DNA from: an uncultured Lachnospiraceae bacterium
Lineage (GTDB): Bacteria > Bacillota > Clostridia > Lachnospirales > Lachnospiraceae
Assembly (NCBI GenBank): GCA_934338765.1
Contig: CAKRHL010000112.1
Location: 1-6,795 of the forward strand
Reading direction: 5' to 3'
Length of the DNA: 6,795 bases
A program made the position numbers and the translations under genes. Of the stretch, positions 5,485 to 6,795 are shown piece after piece (position 1 is the first letter of the stretch; every line of letters starts with the position of its first letter). The notes beneath the pieces were generated by a model, which was not told the DNA's origin, ran no database searches, and worked only from the letters and a program-made list of their open reading frames with translations.

Positions 5485-6597
5485 TCAAGCAGCACTGCCT
5501 CTCCGGCTGTGGCGTTCTCCATCACATATCTTCTGGAATTCCCGGAGCTTCTGCTTTGCCTGGGGACTCAGATCCTTCGGCACCTGTACCTGTACCGTCA
5601 CATACTCATCTCCGTGAACGGAAGAATCCTTCATAGACACAATGCCCTTGCCACGAAGCCGTATCTTGCTTCCCGCCTGGGTTCCTTCCGGAATACGGCA
5701 CATTACTCTGCCGTTTAGCGTGTCTACCGGTGCTTCTCCGCCAAAAACTGCCGTTGTAAAAGGTACCTCAATCTGAGTATATATATCCATTCCCTTTCTG
5801 TCAAATCCCGGCTTTGACTTTACATGTACCTTCAAAAACAGATCACCGGCCGGTCCACCGCCATATCCCGGCTGACCCTTACCACGAAGACGTACACGCA
5901 TACCATCGTTTACTCCGGCAGGAATGTGTACCTGCAGGGATGTTCTCTGTCCGGAACCGTCCTGCGAAATCAGATGGATCGTTTTATCACAGCCAAAGGC
6001 CGCCTCCTCAAAGGTAATATCCGTCTGCGCCTCCAGATCCTCTCCTTTCGCCGTTCCGGTATCCTGACCAAAACCTCCAAAGCCACTGCTGCCATGATGG
6101 AAACCGTCAAAGCTTCCATCACCACTATCATAAAAATCGCCTTCAAAGCCGCCGCTGCCGCGATGAAAACCACTGCCAAAGCCATTGCGGCTTTTCCTGT
6201 GAGAGCCCTCTCCATGGGATCTTCCATGAAACATGCCGCCAAAAATATCATCAAAGATATCATCCATATCGCCACCCTCGAAATGATATTCCCGATAACC
6301 GCCTGTCCCAAAATCAGGACCGCCATAACTCTGATAAAAATGTCCGTCCCCCGTAGGGCCGGTTCCTCCTTCTTCAAAGGCTGCAAAACCGTATTGATCA
6401 TAGAGCTTTTTCTTTTCTGCATCACTGAGTACATTATATGCTTCGGTTACTTCCTTAAAATTCTTCTCCGCCTCTTTATCCCCCGGATTTACATCCGGAT
6501 GATACTTCTTGGCAAGCTTTCGGTATGCTTTTTTGATCTCCTTCTCATCCGCCCCTTTCCGGATACCAAGGACATCATAATAATCTCGTTTCTTCAT
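5485..6597 (-). CDS. class B DnaJ-type (CbpA-like) Hsp40 co-chaperone
   Basis: The protein has 370 residues. J-domain proteins stimulate the ATPase of DnaK (Hsp70) in the cytoplasm and deliver unfolded clients. The J domain is at about residues 1-68, starting [10 protein letters not shown], with the essential HPD at 33-35 and the usual [18 protein letters not shown] block. A long Gly/Phe/His-rich region follows (about 72-180), interrupted by the acidic [11 protein letters not shown] (111-121). The substrate-binding C-terminal domains cover about 185-345, with [19 protein letters not shown] (223-241) and a second [18 protein letters not shown]. The four CxxCxGxG zinc-finger repeats of canonical DnaJ are absent, so this is a type II (CbpA/DnaJ-B) protein and not the main dnaJ. 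GTG at 6606 and ATGs at 6600 and 6597 are all in frame. I chose 6597 because GGAGG (6610-6606) is 8 bases upstream, whereas the GTG overlaps that site. The gene stands apart from grpE and dnaK in this window. Confidence 0.93.
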   Translation of the reverse strand: MKKRDYYDVLGIRKGADEKEIKKAYRKLAKKYHPDVNPGDKEAEKNFKEVTEAYNVLSDAEKKKLYDQYGFAAFEEGGTGPTGDGHFYQSYGGPDFGTGGYREYHFEGGDMDDIFDDIFGGMFHGRSHGEGSHRKSRNGFGSGFHRGSGGFEGDFYDSGDGSFDGFHHGSSGFGGFGQDTGTAKGEDLEAQTDITFEEAAFGCDKTIHLISQDGSGQRTSLQVHIPAGVNDGMRVRLRGKGQPGYGGGPAGDLFLKVHVKSKPGFDRKGMDIYTQIEVPFTTAVFGGEAPVDTLNGRVMCRIPEGTQAGSKIRLRGKGIVSMKDSSVHGDEYVTVQVQVPKDLSPQAKQKLREFQKICDGERHSRRGSAA

Positions 6598-6605
6598 CAT
6601 CCTCA

Positions 6606-6610
6606 CCTCC
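6606..6610 (-). promoter_or_regulatory. ribosome binding site of the dnaJ-like gene
   Basis: GGAGG on the minus strand lies 5 bases before the ATG at 6600 and 8 bases before the ATG at 6597. It overlaps the GTG that opens the longest frame, so initiation at that GTG is unlikely. Confidence 0.75.
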
Positions 6611-6629
6611 GAATAAAATGAAACTGTCC

Positions 6630-6656
6630 GTTTTCCTGCAAATATGCCGGGAAAAC
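6630..6656. repeat. hairpin in the dnaJ leader
   Basis: GTTTTCC (6630-6636) and GGAAAAC (6650-6656) are perfect 7-base inverted arms around a 13-base loop, about 30 to 60 bases upstream of the dnaJ-like start. No T-tract follows on either strand, so it is not a terminator. It could be a leader structure or chance. Confidence 0.35.
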
Positions 6657-6689
6657 AGAAGCTTTGAAAATATACAGAAAAGAGGCATA

Positions 6690-6701
6690 CGAACCGGTTC
6701 G
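6690..6701. promoter_or_regulatory. 12-bp perfect palindrome, candidate operator
   Basis: CGAACCGGTTCG is its own reverse complement and has a central CCGG, the form seen in many LacI-family operators. It lies about 95 bases upstream of the dnaJ-like start and about 60 bases before the candidate rightward promoter at 6760. It has no loop, so it is not a terminator hairpin. It does not match CIRCE, HAIR or CtsR heat-shock sites. Assignment to a LacI-type regulator is inference from symmetry only. Confidence 0.4.
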
Positions 6702-6722
6702 CATCCCTCCAAGGCTGTTAAT

Positions 6723-6752
6723 AGGGTGATAGACCATCCAATATATCAACCC
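6723..6752. repeat. small inverted repeat near the right edge
   Basis: AGGGTGATA (6723-6731) and TATCAACCCT (6743-6752) pair with one bulged base around an 11-base loop. There is no T-run beside it, so a terminator is unlikely. It lies upstream of the dnaJ-like gene and may belong to its control region. Confidence 0.3.
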
Positions 6753-6759
6753 TGCTGTA

Positions 6760-6789
6760 TTGCATTTTTACTTTCGATTATGTTATACC
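6760..6789 (+). promoter_or_regulatory. possible rightward promoter leaving the window
   Basis: TTGCAT (6760-6765), an 18-base spacer and TATACC (6784-6789) with an extended TG at 6781-6782 resemble a weak sigma-A promoter pointing to a gene beyond the right edge. On the minus strand CATAAT (6782-6777) could be a -10 box for dnaJ, but its -35 would fall outside the window. Both readings are weak. Confidence 0.2.
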
Positions 6790-6795
6790 ACTTAT

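Noticed and set aside
5328..5525. 66-residue upstream extension of the nitroreductase frame
   Set aside because: It overlaps the end of dnaJ, contains no family sequence, and the internal ATG at 5327 has an AGGAGGGG site.
5824..6621. Plus-strand 265-residue open frame opposite the dnaJ-like gene
   Set aside because: It is antisense to a well-supported J-protein. Its Ala/Lys/Ile-rich stretch is the mirror of the Gly/Phe-rich linker codons.

Overview
The window looks like chromosome from a Gram-positive anaerobe of the class Clostridia, most likely a Lachnospiraceae-type gut or rumen bacterium. This is an inference from the moderate GC content, the strong AGGAGG-type ribosome binding sites, a secreted family 5 glycosidase with a ricin-type lectin tail, and the remains of an agr/LytTR peptide-signalling locus. 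No sequence search was possible, so the genus is not claimed.

Layout: positions 1-388 hold no supported intact gene. They carry an inverted repeat, candidate promoters and the leader of the first gene. A plus-strand gene (389-2065) encodes a secreted GH5 endoglucanase-type enzyme with a C-terminal CBM13/ricin domain, followed by a clear hairpin terminator (2091-2140). Everything else lies on the minus strand. In transcription order from the right edge these genes are a class B DnaJ-type co-chaperone (6597-5485), a small FMN-dependent nitroreductase (5327-4800) and a SulP/SLC26 anion transporter with a STAS domain and an unusual charged C-terminal tail (4702-2534).

The most interesting stretch is the apparently empty gap 2141-2522. 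Read on the minus strand it contains two decayed gene fragments. One is the start of a LytTR/AgrA-type response regulator, with its own ribosome binding site and a one-base frameshift just after the CDD motif. The other is an AgrB-like fragment that keeps the Arg-x6-His-x6-Cys catalytic spacing but is broken over at least three frames. Together they look like a deleted agr-type quorum-sensing locus lying between the glycosidase terminator and the transporter.

Functionally, the GH5 enzyme would act outside the cell on plant beta-glucans. The three minus-strand genes are co-directional and may be partly co-transcribed, but they do not form an obvious pathway. Other points worth a look are an imperfect roughly 40 bp duplication between dnaJ and the nitroreductase gene, a perfect 12 bp palindrome upstream of dnaJ, and the SulP tail. 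I found no tRNA, rRNA, CRISPR array, insertion sequence or complete new system.
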